From an uncultured Litoreibacter sp. (GTDB taxonomy: Bacteria; Pseudomonadota; Alphaproteobacteria; Rhodobacterales; Rhodobacteraceae): a DNA stretch of 9,572 bases. Both the position numbers and the translations under genes were made by a program. The stretch lies in NCBI GenBank assembly GCA_937928335.1, contig CALFWN010000287.1, positions 1-9,572 of the forward strand. Direction: 5' to 3'. Positions 1-8,020 of the stretch are shown piece by piece; within the stretch, counting starts at the first letter, position 1, and every line of letters begins with the position of its first letter. The notes under the pieces were generated by a model. The model saw only the letters and a list, made by a program, of their open reading frames with translations, did no database searches and was not told the DNA's origin.

Positions 1-1127
1 CGTGCCATGAACGCCTCGCCTTGGGCGAATTGCTCTACCGAGATGAACTCGTTGGGTTGATGGGCCTGGGCGATGTCGCCGGGGCCGCAGATGATGGCGG
101 AGTAGTCTTTCTCCTGAAACTGCCCGGCCTCGGTGCCGTAGCTAACTACATGGCTGCCGTTATCGCCGGTCAGCTGGCGTACGAGACGCTCTGCGGCGCC
201 GTCTTCCTCGGGCAGCAGGGCGGGGACGTGGAAGCGCTGCTCGATCTCGATCCGGGTCTCGGGCACAACGGCCTGCATCTGCGCCTCGACCTGCGCCACC
301 TTGGCCATCAACCGCTCAGCATAGTCAGCAATATCGTCGCCGGGGACCAGCCGGAAATCGATGGAAAATTCGCAATCCCTGGCGGTGATGTTATTGGCCG
401 TCCCGCCCGAGATCATGCCGGTATGCACGGTGGTAAAGGGCGGCTCAAAACCCGCGGCGGTATCCGAGGGGGTGCGGGCGCGAATTTCGTCATTGAGATC
501 ATTGGCCCACATGATCAGCCGCGCGCCCTCCATGATGGCCGAGACGCCAGTGTGCATCAGCGAGGAATGCACCTCGAACCCGTGCATATGGACCCGCCAG
601 CCATAGCCGCCCTTATGGCCGGAGACGACCTTCATCATCGAGGGCTCGCCGATGATCGCGGCTGACGCGGCGGGCATGTGCTTGCGCATCTCGGCAATCA
701 TGAAGGGCGCGCCGACGCAGCCGACCTCCTCGTCATAGCTGAGCGCAATCTGGATCGGGCGTTTGATGCCGCGCTCCAAAGCCAGCGGCACGGCAGAAAG
801 CGCCAGCGCGTCAAAGCCCTTCATGTCGCAGGTGCCACGCCCGTAGAGCCTGCCCCCCTTCTGGGTGACCACGAACGGATCGCTGTCCCAGGCCTGCCCC
901 TCCACAGGCACCACATCGGTATGGCCGGAGAGGATCACGCCGCCCTCAACCTCTGGCCCCACATTGGCATAGAGATTGGCCTTGGTGCGATCGTCATTAT
1001 AGACCCGCGTGGCGGTGACGCCGTGGCCGTCAAGATAGTCCTCCACCCAATCGATCAGCTCAAGATTGCTCACAGAGCTGACCGTCGGAAAAGAGACCAG
1101 CTTGTCCAGTATCGCGCGCGCATCCAT
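1..1127 (-). CDS. argE: ArgE-type M20 metallohydrolase (acetylornithine deacetylase family), 3' end cut by window edge
   Basis: This enzyme belongs to the zinc-dependent M20/ArgE family, which hydrolyses N-acetylornithine or related N-acyl amino acids in the cytoplasm. The 375 visible residues are uninterrupted; the family is usually about 385-390 long, so only some 10-15 residues should be missing. Visible motifs are SGHTDVVPV (H69 metal ligand, D71), GRGTCDMKG (D101 bridging metal ligand), YDEEVGCVGAP (catalytic and metal-binding E133/E134), GEPS (E161), GTEAGQFQ near 331-338 and QAHQPNEF (H356). The dimerisation lid begins near residue 175. I chose the ATG at 1127 because GGAAGG lies 7 bases upstream and the protein then begins directly with the family helix (ILDKLVSFPTVS). 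An in-frame ATG at 1160 would add 11 residues and has a weaker GAGGG. The gene is divergent from the peptide transporter operon, so a role in processing imported N-acyl amino acids or peptides is possible. The family is sure; the substrate is not. Confidence 0.93.
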   Translation of the reverse strand, partial: MDARAILDKLVSFPTVSSVSNLELIDWVEDYLDGHGVTATRVYNDDRTKANLYANVGPEVEGGVILSGHTDVVPVEGQAWDSDPFVVTQKGGRLYGRGTCDMKGFDALALSAVPLALERGIKRPIQIALSYDEEVGCVGAPFMIAEMRKHMPAASAAIIGEPSMMKVVSGHKGGYGWRVHMHGFEVHSSLMHTGVSAIMEGARLIMWANDLNDEIRARTPSDTAAGFEPPFTTVHTGMISGGTANNITARDCEFSIDFRLVPGDDIADYAERLMAKVAQVEAQMQAVVPETRIEIEQRFHVPALLPEEDGAAERLVRQLTGDNGSHVVSYGTEAGQFQEKDYSAIICGPGDIAQAHQPNEFISVEQFAQGEAFMA

Positions 1128-1352
1128 CGGGCCACCTTCCAGCGAAATATGTTGAAACATCAGCGTGGCCCTCACGCAAAAGAAGGTCAAGCAGGCAGCG
1201 GGTCGCGCAACAATCGCGCAGTTCCAACCAGCCTACGCAAGGTAACTTAAAAAGCCGTTGCCAGAAGATTTTAGCGTGTTAACGTCGTGTCTTACGAAAG
1301 GCTCTTCGCGCGGGACAAAGACGCTACATATAGGGCCAACAGGGGGAACTAC
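1128..1352. promoter_or_regulatory. Divergent intergenic region between argE-like gene and transporter operon
   Basis: This 225-base gap must carry the start signals of both divergent units. On the plus strand TACATATAG (1325-1333) could be a -10 element, which would leave a leader of only about 15 bases before the AGGGGGA ribosome site at 1341-1347; its -35 region (about 1302-1307) is poor. A second weak candidate is TTGCCA (1258-1263) with TAACGT (1280-1285) at a 16-base spacing. On the minus strand I see no convincing promoter, only TTG-rich stretches between 1190 and 1240. No clear operator palindrome was found. Confidence 0.35.
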
Positions 1353-2360
1353 ATGCCAGACGGGGCGCTGCCGGTCCTTGACGTCAGAGATCTGAAAACC
1401 GTGTTCAAGACCCGGTCGGGTGAGGTTCACGCCGTAAACTCGGTCACATTTGATGTAAAACCGGGCGAGCTTCTGGGCGTCGTGGGCGAAAGCGGATCGG
1501 GCAAATCGGTCACCATGATGTCGCTTATCGGGCTGCTGCCCTCGCCCCCCGCAGATGTCAAAGACGGCCAGGTGCTGTTTGACGGCCAGGACCTTCTCAA
1601 GATCAACCCAAATGATTTGCGCCATGTGCGCGGCGGCGAGATCGGCTTCGTGTTTCAGGACCCGATGACCTCGCTGAACCCGGTCTTCAACGTGGGCTTC
1701 CAGATCACCGAGCCGTTGCGCATTCATATGGGGATGAACAAAAAACAGGCCCGCGCCCGCGCCGTTGAGCTGCTTGAGCTTGTGGGCATCCCCGACGCGG
1801 CACGGCGGCTGAAAGATTTCCCGCATCAGTTTTCCGGCGGTATGCGGCAGCGCGTGATGATCGCGATTGCGCTGGCATGTGACCCCAAAGTGCTGATCGC
1901 CGACGAGCCGACCACGGCGCTGGATGTGACCATTCAGGCGCAGATCATCGAGCTGATCAAGGAGCTGCGCGAGAAGCTGGGCATGGCGATCATCTGGATC
2001 ACCCATGATCTGGGCGTGATTGCGGGCATCGCCGACCGGGTGATGGTGATGTATGGCGGCCAGGTTGTCGAACAGGCCCCGGTGCGCGAGCTGTTCGGCA
2101 ACCCGCAGCACCCCTACACGCGGGCACTGTTGCAGACCATTCCAAGCGTGCGCGGCGCGCGGGCCGAGAAGCTGAACGTGATCGAGGGCCAGCCGCCGAT
2201 TTTGGGCGCAGCGCCCGAGGCCTGCCCGTTCCGCGACCGCTGCCCAAACCGGTTCGAGCGATGCGACAGGGAAAACCCGCTCCGCCGACCCGTGGGCGCG
2301 GCAGGCCATGACGCCGCGTGCCATTATGATTTCACCACAGGGGGCCCCCATGCTGGATGA
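1353..2360 (+). CDS. dppD: Dipeptide/oligopeptide ABC transporter ATPase, DppD/OppD family
   Basis: This is one of the two cytoplasmic ATPases that power a Dpp/Opp-type peptide importer. The 335-residue protein has all nucleotide-binding motifs: Walker A GESGSGKS (45-52), Q-loop Q102 in [10 protein letters not shown], signature SGGMRQ (161-166), Walker B VLIADE (180-185), D-loop TALD and H-loop H218. The C-terminal oligopeptide-transporter extension carries HPYT (253-256) and cysteines C291, C297, C304 and C323, spaced X5-X6-X18. A related cysteine cluster has been reported to hold an iron-sulphur cluster in mycobacterial OppD; whether it does so here is inference. The ATG at 1353 is chosen because AGGGGGA lies 5 bases upstream. 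A GTG at 1287 in the same frame would add 22 residues but has no ribosome site and no family similarity. The end overlaps the next ATPase gene by 11 bases, implying coupled translation. Confidence 0.95.
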   Translation: MPDGALPVLDVRDLKTVFKTRSGEVHAVNSVTFDVKPGELLGVVGESGSGKSVTMMSLIGLLPSPPADVKDGQVLFDGQDLLKINPNDLRHVRGGEIGFVFQDPMTSLNPVFNVGFQITEPLRIHMGMNKKQARARAVELLELVGIPDAARRLKDFPHQFSGGMRQRVMIAIALACDPKVLIADEPTTALDVTIQAQIIELIKELREKLGMAIIWITHDLGVIAGIADRVMVMYGGQVVEQAPVRELFGNPQHPYTRALLQTIPSVRGARAEKLNVIEGQPPILGAAPEACPFRDRCPNRFERCDRENPLRRPVGAAGHDAACHYDFTTGGPHAG

Positions 2361-3393
2361 CGCCAAGCCGCCCCAGACCAGACCCCTTGTCGCGGTCGAC
2401 AATCTGAAGATGCACTTCCCGATCTATGGCGGGCTGTTGCGGCGGCGCACCGGCGAGGTCAAGGCGGTTGACGGCATCTCTTTCGACATTTTCGAGGGGG
2501 AGACGCTTGGCCTTGTGGGCGAAAGCGGCTGCGGCAAATCCACCGTGGGCCGCGCGCTTTTGCGGCTTTACGAGCTGACGGATGGCACGGTGAAGATCGA
2601 CGATTACGACATCGCCCATGCCTCGCCCGAGGCGTTGCGCAAGATGCGCCCGACGATGCAGATGATTTTTCAGGACCCGCAGGCCTCGCTGAACCCGCGC
2701 ATGACGGTGGCCGACATTATTGGCGAGCCTTTGCGCGAGCATGACGCCGGATCGAAGCTGGAGCGCGAGGACCGGGTGCTGGAGCTGATGGATCAGGTCG
2801 GGCTGAACCGCGATTTTGCCAACCGCTACCCGCATGAATTCTCCGGCGGGCAGCGCCAGCGCATCGGCATTGCCCGCGCGCTGGCCCTGAACCCGAAATT
2901 CATTGTCTGCGATGAGCCGATTGCCGCACTTGACGTCTCCATTCAGGCGCAGGTGGTCAACCTGCTTGAGGAGCTGCAGGACAGCCTTGGCCTGACCTAT
3001 CTTTTCATCAGCCACGACCTGAGCATGGTGCGCCATATCGCCGACCGCGTGGCGGTGATGTATCTGGGCCGCATCGTCGAGCTGGCCCCGCGCGAGGATA
3101 TCTATGCCGAGCCGCTGCACCCCTACACAATAGCGCTGCTCTCCGCCGTACCGGAGCCCGACCCCAGCATTGATGCGAAGGTCGAGCGGGTGATCCTGAC
3201 CGGCGACGTGCCATCCCCCTCGAACCCGCCCGAGGGCTGCAATTTCTGCACCCGCTGCCCCTCTGTGATGGATGTGTGCCGGCGGGTCGAGCCAACCTTT
3301 CAGGAACTCCGGCCGGGCCGGTACGTGGCCTGCCACCTGTTTGAAGACACCGCAAATAATACCAGCGAGAGCGCCGCCAACGGCGCCGGATGA
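2350..3393 (+). CDS. dppF: Dipeptide/oligopeptide ABC transporter ATPase, DppF/OppF family
   Basis: This is the second ATPase of the importer and should pair with the upstream DppD-like subunit on the inner face of the membrane. The 347-residue protein shows the OppF/DppF opening [10 protein letters not shown], a positively charged insert ([12 protein letters not shown]), Walker A GESGCGKS (57-64), Q-loop Q108, signature SGGQRQ (165-170), Walker B FIVCDE (184-189) and H-loop H222. The C-terminal extension has HPYT (257-260) and C297, C303, C310 and C328, the same framework as in DppD, plus an extra C300. The ATG at 2350 is preferred because AGGGGG sits 5 bases upstream and no homologous residues precede it; an in-frame ATG at 2308 lies deep inside dppD. 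The last 15 or so residues ([12 protein letters not shown]) look like a disordered tail. Confidence 0.95.
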   Translation: MLDDAKPPQTRPLVAVDNLKMHFPIYGGLLRRRTGEVKAVDGISFDIFEGETLGLVGESGCGKSTVGRALLRLYELTDGTVKIDDYDIAHASPEALRKMRPTMQMIFQDPQASLNPRMTVADIIGEPLREHDAGSKLEREDRVLELMDQVGLNRDFANRYPHEFSGGQRQRIGIARALALNPKFIVCDEPIAALDVSIQAQVVNLLEELQDSLGLTYLFISHDLSMVRHIADRVAVMYLGRIVELAPREDIYAEPLHPYTIALLSAVPEPDPSIDAKVERVILTGDVPSPSNPPEGCNFCTRCPSVMDVCRRVEPTFQELRPGRYVACHLFEDTANNTSESAANGAG

Positions 3394-3398
3394 GGACC

Positions 3399-3439
3399 AT
3401 GAGCACCCAACTAAGAGTACCCAACAAGGAGAAATACAG

Positions 3440-3443
<4 letters not shown>
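3399..3443 (+). promoter_or_regulatory. Possible 14-codon leader ORF before the binding-protein gene
   Basis: Between the dppF stop and the binding-protein start there is a short reading frame, MSTQLRVPNKEKYR. It begins 5 bases after the dppF stop, with GAGG (3392-3395) three bases upstream of its ATG. Its TGA overlaps the next ATG as ATGA. It uses CTA, AGA twice and GTA, codons that are scarce in the neighbouring genes. It could couple or slow translation ahead of the binding-protein gene, or be chance. The downstream gene also has its own AAGGAG, so the leader is not required to explain its translation. Confidence 0.22.
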
Positions 3444-5155
<1,712 letters not shown>

Positions 5156-5175
5156 CCTCACCTGACTGACATCTG

Positions 5176-5201
5176 GGGTGGGCGCGGATATGCGCCCACC
5201 C
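5176..5201 (+). promoter_or_regulatory. Strong intercistronic hairpin after the binding-protein gene
   Basis: GGGTGGGCGC and GCGCCCACCC form a perfect 10-base-pair stem with a 6-base loop (GGATAT), starting 20 bases after the binding-protein stop. No T-run follows (CTGCCCCTTCGC), so it is unlikely to be an efficient intrinsic terminator. In binding-protein-dependent transporter operons such hairpins typically protect the 3' end of the binding-protein message and allow reduced read-through, giving an excess of binding protein over membrane subunits. That role here is inference. Confidence 0.75.
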
Positions 5202-5240
5202 TGCCCCTTCGCAAAGATCTAAACCAAGGCGCCGCCCGAC

Positions 5241-6266
5241 ATGTTCACCTTCACCCTCCGCAGGCTGATCCTGACCATCCCGACGCTTTTGTTTATTTCT
5301 TTCGTGATCTTCATGATCGTGAAGCTCAGCCCGTCTGACCCGACCGGCAACCTGCCCCTGACCATCCCGCCCGAGGTGCGCGAGCAAATCCGCGAAGCGC
5401 TGGGAGCCAATGACACGCTTCTGGTGCAATATGGCCGCTGGCTGGAGCAGTTTTTCTGGATCGAGCCGCGCGTCTATCTGGAGCGCAGCTTTGGCTGGGA
5501 TCTGGGCACAGAGGGCGAGATCCGCCTGCTTTCCTACCAGACCCGTTCCCCGGTGATGGACCTGATCATGCAGCGTATGCCGCAGACGCTGTGGGTGGTC
5601 GGCGTGGCCTATCTGGTCGGCATCGCCATCGCGCTGCCCATCGGGGTGATCTCCGCCTATAGGCAATATTCCGTCTTCGATCAGGTCGGCACATTCGTCT
5701 CAATGGTGGGCTTTTCTGTGCCGCCCTTCTTCTCGGGCGTGGTGGTGATCGTCATCTTCTCGGTGCTGATATCGACCGACAGCATGTTCTGGTTGCCCTC
5801 GGTCTATGACACCACCCATCAGGTCACCGATTGGGAGAGCTTCAAATACCAGTTTCGACAGATGATCATGCCGGTCATGGTGCTGGCGCTGCAGATCACC
5901 GCGCAGATCTCGCGCTTCACCCGCGCCTCGATGCTCGACAATCTCAATCAGGATTATGTGCGCACCGCGCGGGCCAAGGGCGTGCGCGAACGCACGGTGG
6001 TCTTGCTGCATGTGCTGCGCAACTCGATGATCCCGGTGGTCACGGTGATCGCACTGGGCATCCCCTCGATCTTCGGCGGCGCGATCATCACCGAACAGGT
6101 CTTCAAGGTAAACGGCCTGGGCCAGCTCCTGATCATCGCCATTCAGGGCGGAGACGTCCCCACAGTGCAAACCCTGACCTTCATCTTCGCCATCCTGATC
6201 GTGCTGTTTAACCTGATTGCCGACGTGCTTTACGGCATTCTTGATCCCCGGATTAGATATGATTGA
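5241..6266 (+). CDS. dppB: Dipeptide/oligopeptide ABC transporter permease, DppB/OppB family
   Basis: This is an inner-membrane permease that forms half of the transport channel. The 341-residue protein opens with the typical DppB start, a short basic stretch followed by a hydrophobic segment (about 9-28). Further membrane spans lie near 116-140, 150-178, 207-225, 264-285 and 311-334. The coupling-helix motif that contacts the ATPases is DYVRTARAKGVRERTV (239-254), followed by NSMIPVVT. The end matches the family (IADVLYGILDPRIRYD). The periplasmic loop between spans one and two (about 30-113) is long and includes aromatic residues FFWIEPR near 71-77. The ribosome site is weak (AAGG, 11 bases upstream), so translation may rely on upstream ribosomes. 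The next permease gene begins 6 bases after the stop. Confidence 0.95.
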   Translation: MFTFTLRRLILTIPTLLFISFVIFMIVKLSPSDPTGNLPLTIPPEVREQIREALGANDTLLVQYGRWLEQFFWIEPRVYLERSFGWDLGTEGEIRLLSYQTRSPVMDLIMQRMPQTLWVVGVAYLVGIAIALPIGVISAYRQYSVFDQVGTFVSMVGFSVPPFFSGVVVIVIFSVLISTDSMFWLPSVYDTTHQVTDWESFKYQFRQMIMPVMVLALQITAQISRFTRASMLDNLNQDYVRTARAKGVRERTVVLLHVLRNSMIPVVTVIALGIPSIFGGAIITEQVFKVNGLGQLLIIAIQGGDVPTVQTLTFIFAILIVLFNLIADVLYGILDPRIRYD

Positions 6267-6272
6267 TTCGCT

Positions 6273-7181
6273 ATGACCGACACCCCTATCGAGATCCGCA
6301 AACCCGCCCGCAGCCAATGGTGGGATGTCTGGGACCAGTTCCGCAGCCATACCGGCGCATTCTGGGGCATGGTGGTGTTTGTGATCATCGTGCTGGCGGT
6401 GCTGCTCGGCCCTTTCCTGTGGCATATCGATCCGACCTATATCGACATCCGCGCCCGCAATCAGGGCCCCTCGCTGGCCCATCCGATGGGCACCGATCAA
6501 TTGGGCCGCGACACGTTTGCGCGCATGATGTCGGGGGGGCGCGTGTCGCTCGCCGTGGGCATGACCGCGATGCTGCTGGCGCTGGTTTTGGGCACGCTCA
6601 TCGGGGTGCTGGCGGGCTATTTCAAACGGCTGGACGGCCCGCTGATGCGGCTGACCGATTTGTTTCTCGCCCTGCCCCTGCTGCCGCTCTTACTGGTCAT
6701 CATCATGCTCTTCCGCGAGGTGCTGTCCGCGCGTTTCGGCCCGGAGGGGGGCATCTTCATCCTGATGGTCTCGGCCATCGGCATCACCTCATGGATGCAG
6801 ACGGCAAGGATCGTACGCGGCGATGTGCTCGCCCTGAAAGAGCGCGAGTTCGTGCTGGCCGCGCGCTCCATCGGCACGCCCAACCGCCGCATGGTGACGC
6901 GCCACGTGCTGCCAAATGTGCTCTCGCCCATCATGGTCTCGGCCACGCTCGGCATCGCCACCGCGATCATCACGGAAAGCTCGCTCAGCTTCCTCGGGCT
7001 GGGCTTCCCGCCCGATTTCCCGACATGGGGGCGCCTGCTCTTTGACAGTGTCGACTACCTGCAACAAAGCCCTGCGCGGGTGATCTGGCCGGGCATGGCC
7101 ATCTCGATGACGGTGCTGGCGGTCAATTACATGGGCGACGGGCTGCGCGACGCGCTCGACCCGCGCATCCGGGGACGGTGA
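6273..7181 (+). CDS. dppC: Dipeptide/oligopeptide ABC transporter permease, DppC/OppC family
   Basis: This is the second inner-membrane permease, partner of the DppB-like subunit. The 302-residue protein has the DppC layout: a cytoplasmic N-terminus, a first span (about 31-50), then the signature HPMGTDQLGRDTFARMMSGGRVSL (70-93), spans near 93-117 and 130-148, the ATPase-contacting motif REFVLAARSIGTPNRRMVTRH (191-211), spans near 216-236 and 271-289, and a GDGLRDALDPRIR tail. The motif ESSLSFLGLGFPPDFPTWG (235-253) is strongly family-specific. There is no good ribosome site ahead of the ATG, and the dppB stop is only 6 bases away, so reinitiation is likely. Its TGA overlaps the next gene's GTG. 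Confidence 0.95.
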   Translation: MTDTPIEIRKPARSQWWDVWDQFRSHTGAFWGMVVFVIIVLAVLLGPFLWHIDPTYIDIRARNQGPSLAHPMGTDQLGRDTFARMMSGGRVSLAVGMTAMLLALVLGTLIGVLAGYFKRLDGPLMRLTDLFLALPLLPLLLVIIMLFREVLSARFGPEGGIFILMVSAIGITSWMQTARIVRGDVLALKEREFVLAARSIGTPNRRMVTRHVLPNVLSPIMVSATLGIATAIITESSLSFLGLGFPPDFPTWGRLLFDSVDYLQQSPARVIWPGMAISMTVLAVNYMGDGLRDALDPRIRGR

Positions 7182-7519
7182 GCAGATACCGCGTCATTGC
7201 AGATCATCAGGCCAGCTACCCGGACCCGATCCGGCTCAAAGCGGGCGAGCAGATCAAGCTGACCCGGCGCAGGGATATCTGGGACGGCCATCTCTGGCTC
7301 TGGGCCATCTCGCCCGATGGCCGCGAGGGCTGGATACCCGACACGGCCCTGTCGCCTGACAAGAGGGCACAATACGACTATTGCGCGGTTGAGATCAGCT
7401 GCCGGATTGGCGACACGCTGACAGGCCTGCACGCAACACATGGCTGGCTCTGGTGCCGGACCCGCTCCGGCGACAAAGGCTGGGTGCCTCTGAAAAACCT
7501 GCAACCGCTAGGTCACTAG
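7178..7519 (+). CDS. Small tandem SH3-domain protein, last gene of the transporter operon
   Basis: I recognise two bacterial SH3-like units in this 113-residue protein but not a named function. Unit one spans about 3-58 (YRVIADHQASY ... LWLWAISPDGREGWIPDTAL) and unit two about 67-111 (YDYCAVEIS ... GWLWCRTRSGDKGWVPLKNL). The shared pattern is W-L-W, then S-x-D/G, G-W-V/I-P and a final L, so the protein probably arose by domain duplication. There is no signal peptide or membrane segment, so it should be cytoplasmic, unlike most bacterial SH3b proteins, which bind cell wall. The GTG start overlaps the dppC stop by 4 bases (GTGA), giving strong coupling to the transporter. The GGGGA before it is only 2 bases from the start. 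The single cysteines in unit two (C69, C75, C93) have no obvious motif. Confidence 0.85.
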   Translation: MSRYRVIADHQASYPDPIRLKAGEQIKLTRRRDIWDGHLWLWAISPDGREGWIPDTALSPDKRAQYDYCAVEISCRIGDTLTGLHATHGWLWCRTRSGDKGWVPLKNLQPLGH

Positions 7520-7539
7520 CCCCGCCCCCTTTCCATGTT

Positions 7540-7572
7540 TAAAAAATATCCCCGCCGGAGGCTCCGACGGGG
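7540..7572 (-). terminator. Intrinsic terminator for the minus-strand glycine-rich gene
   Basis: Read on the minus strand, CCCCGTCGGA and TCCGGCGGGG pair around a GCC loop, with one U-G wobble, and are followed at once by ATATTTTTT. This is a good rho-independent terminator 52 bases after the stop of the glycine-rich gene. On the plus strand the same stem has a C-A mismatch and no following T-run, so it would end the transporter operon poorly. Confidence 0.85.
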
Positions 7573-7600
7573 ACAAGCATCGCGTCACCAGACAGGAAGG

Positions 7601-7640
7601 CGCTCAGCCCTCCATCCTCCCGCTCAGCCCTTCATCTTCT
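7601..7640. repeat. 20-base imperfect tandem repeat covering the end of the glycine-rich gene
   Basis: Two adjacent 20-base units, beginning CGCTCAGCCC at 7601 and at 7621, match at 17 of 20 positions. The second unit contains the stop codon and last codons (MKG) of the glycine-rich gene. The first is therefore a copy of the gene end lying just past its stop, consistent with a local slippage duplication. Confidence 0.8.
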
Positions 7641-7908
7641 TCATGACCATGCCGACAACCATCTGCACGACCATGCCCGCGACGCCGCCGCCGACCAGAT
7701 TGCCCGCCATAGCGCCGATATCCATGCCGCCCGCCGCGTCACCGCCAGCCGCCCCCAGAAGGCCGCCCAGCAGCTGGCCACCGGCCACCCCGCCAACGCC
7801 GCCGGCAATCAGGTTGCCAATGCCGCCCAGGCTGCCGCCCGAATTGACCTTGCCGCCCGCAGTGCCGCCAAGCGCGCCGCCCACCACCTGTGCCAGTATC
7901 TGTTCCAT
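7624..7908 (-). CDS. Small glycine-rich hypothetical protein
   Basis: I do not recognise a named family with confidence. The 94-residue product is about one third glycine and otherwise mostly A, V, L, I and M. It has no Phe, Trp, Tyr, His, Cys, Arg or Pro. Glycine pairs recur every few residues (VVGGALGGTAGGK, GGVGGVAGGQLLGG), then a hydrophobic stretch with GxxxG-like spacing runs from 67 to 88 and ends in a basic MKKMKG tail. This suggests a membrane-associating or self-assembling peptide, possibly glycine-zipper or DUF937-like, but low complexity makes that weak. Support for a real gene is good: GGGGA lies 7 bases before the ATG, a promoter-like TTGACA lies upstream and an intrinsic terminator lies downstream. 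It has its own transcription signals, separate from DUF3422. Confidence 0.72.
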   Translation of the reverse strand: MEQILAQVVGGALGGTAGGKVNSGGSLGGIGNLIAGGVGGVAGGQLLGGLLGAAGGDAAGGMDIGAMAGNLVGGGVAGMVVQMVVGMVMKKMKG

Positions 7909-7931
7909 AATCTTGTCCCCCGATTTTTGAT

Positions 7932-7983
7932 CACGTCTTTGTGACGTGCCCGATTATTGGGCAGGTCCGGGGCGGCCTGTCAA
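7932..7983 (-). promoter_or_regulatory. Candidate promoter with overlapping palindrome for the glycine-rich gene
   Basis: On the minus strand a perfect -35 TTGACA (7978-7983) is followed after 19 bases by AATAAT (7953-7958), or after 18 bases by CAATAA. The spacing is longer than ideal. A 17-base dyad, TGCCCGATTATTGGGCA (7947-7963, one mismatch), covers the -10 and could be a repressor site. Just downstream, CACGTC/GACGTG (7932-7948, 5-base loop) would form a hairpin at the very 5' end of the transcript, about 23 bases before the start codon. Confidence 0.5.
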
Positions 7984-8020
7984 CATGTCCCGAGCGAGCC
8001 GAAGATATCAGAAGGCCACC

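Noticed and set aside
21..1250. Two long plus-strand frames (21-665 and 678-1250)
   Set aside because: Both are antisense to the ArgE-type gene, which shows every M20 motif in order on the minus strand.
6263..7045. 260-codon plus-strand frame overlapping dppC
   Set aside because: It is an out-of-phase reading of dppC (+1 shadow), Arg/His/Gly-rich and without membrane segments.
7550..7572. Hairpin as terminator of the plus-strand transporter operon
   Set aside because: On the plus strand the stem has a C-A mismatch and is followed by ACAAGCATCG, not a T-run. The signal only works well on the minus strand.
7624..7908. Glycine-rich protein as a double-glycine-leader bacteriocin (MEQILAQVVGG as leader)
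   Set aside because: Hydrophobic residues at -4 and -7 fit, but the leader is only 11 residues, glycine pairs occur throughout by composition, and no peptidase-transporter or immunity gene is seen nearby.
7535..7930. 131-codon proline/alanine-rich frame on the plus strand
   Set aside because: The proline runs are the complement of the GGN glycine codons of the minus-strand gene, which has the ribosome site, promoter and terminator.
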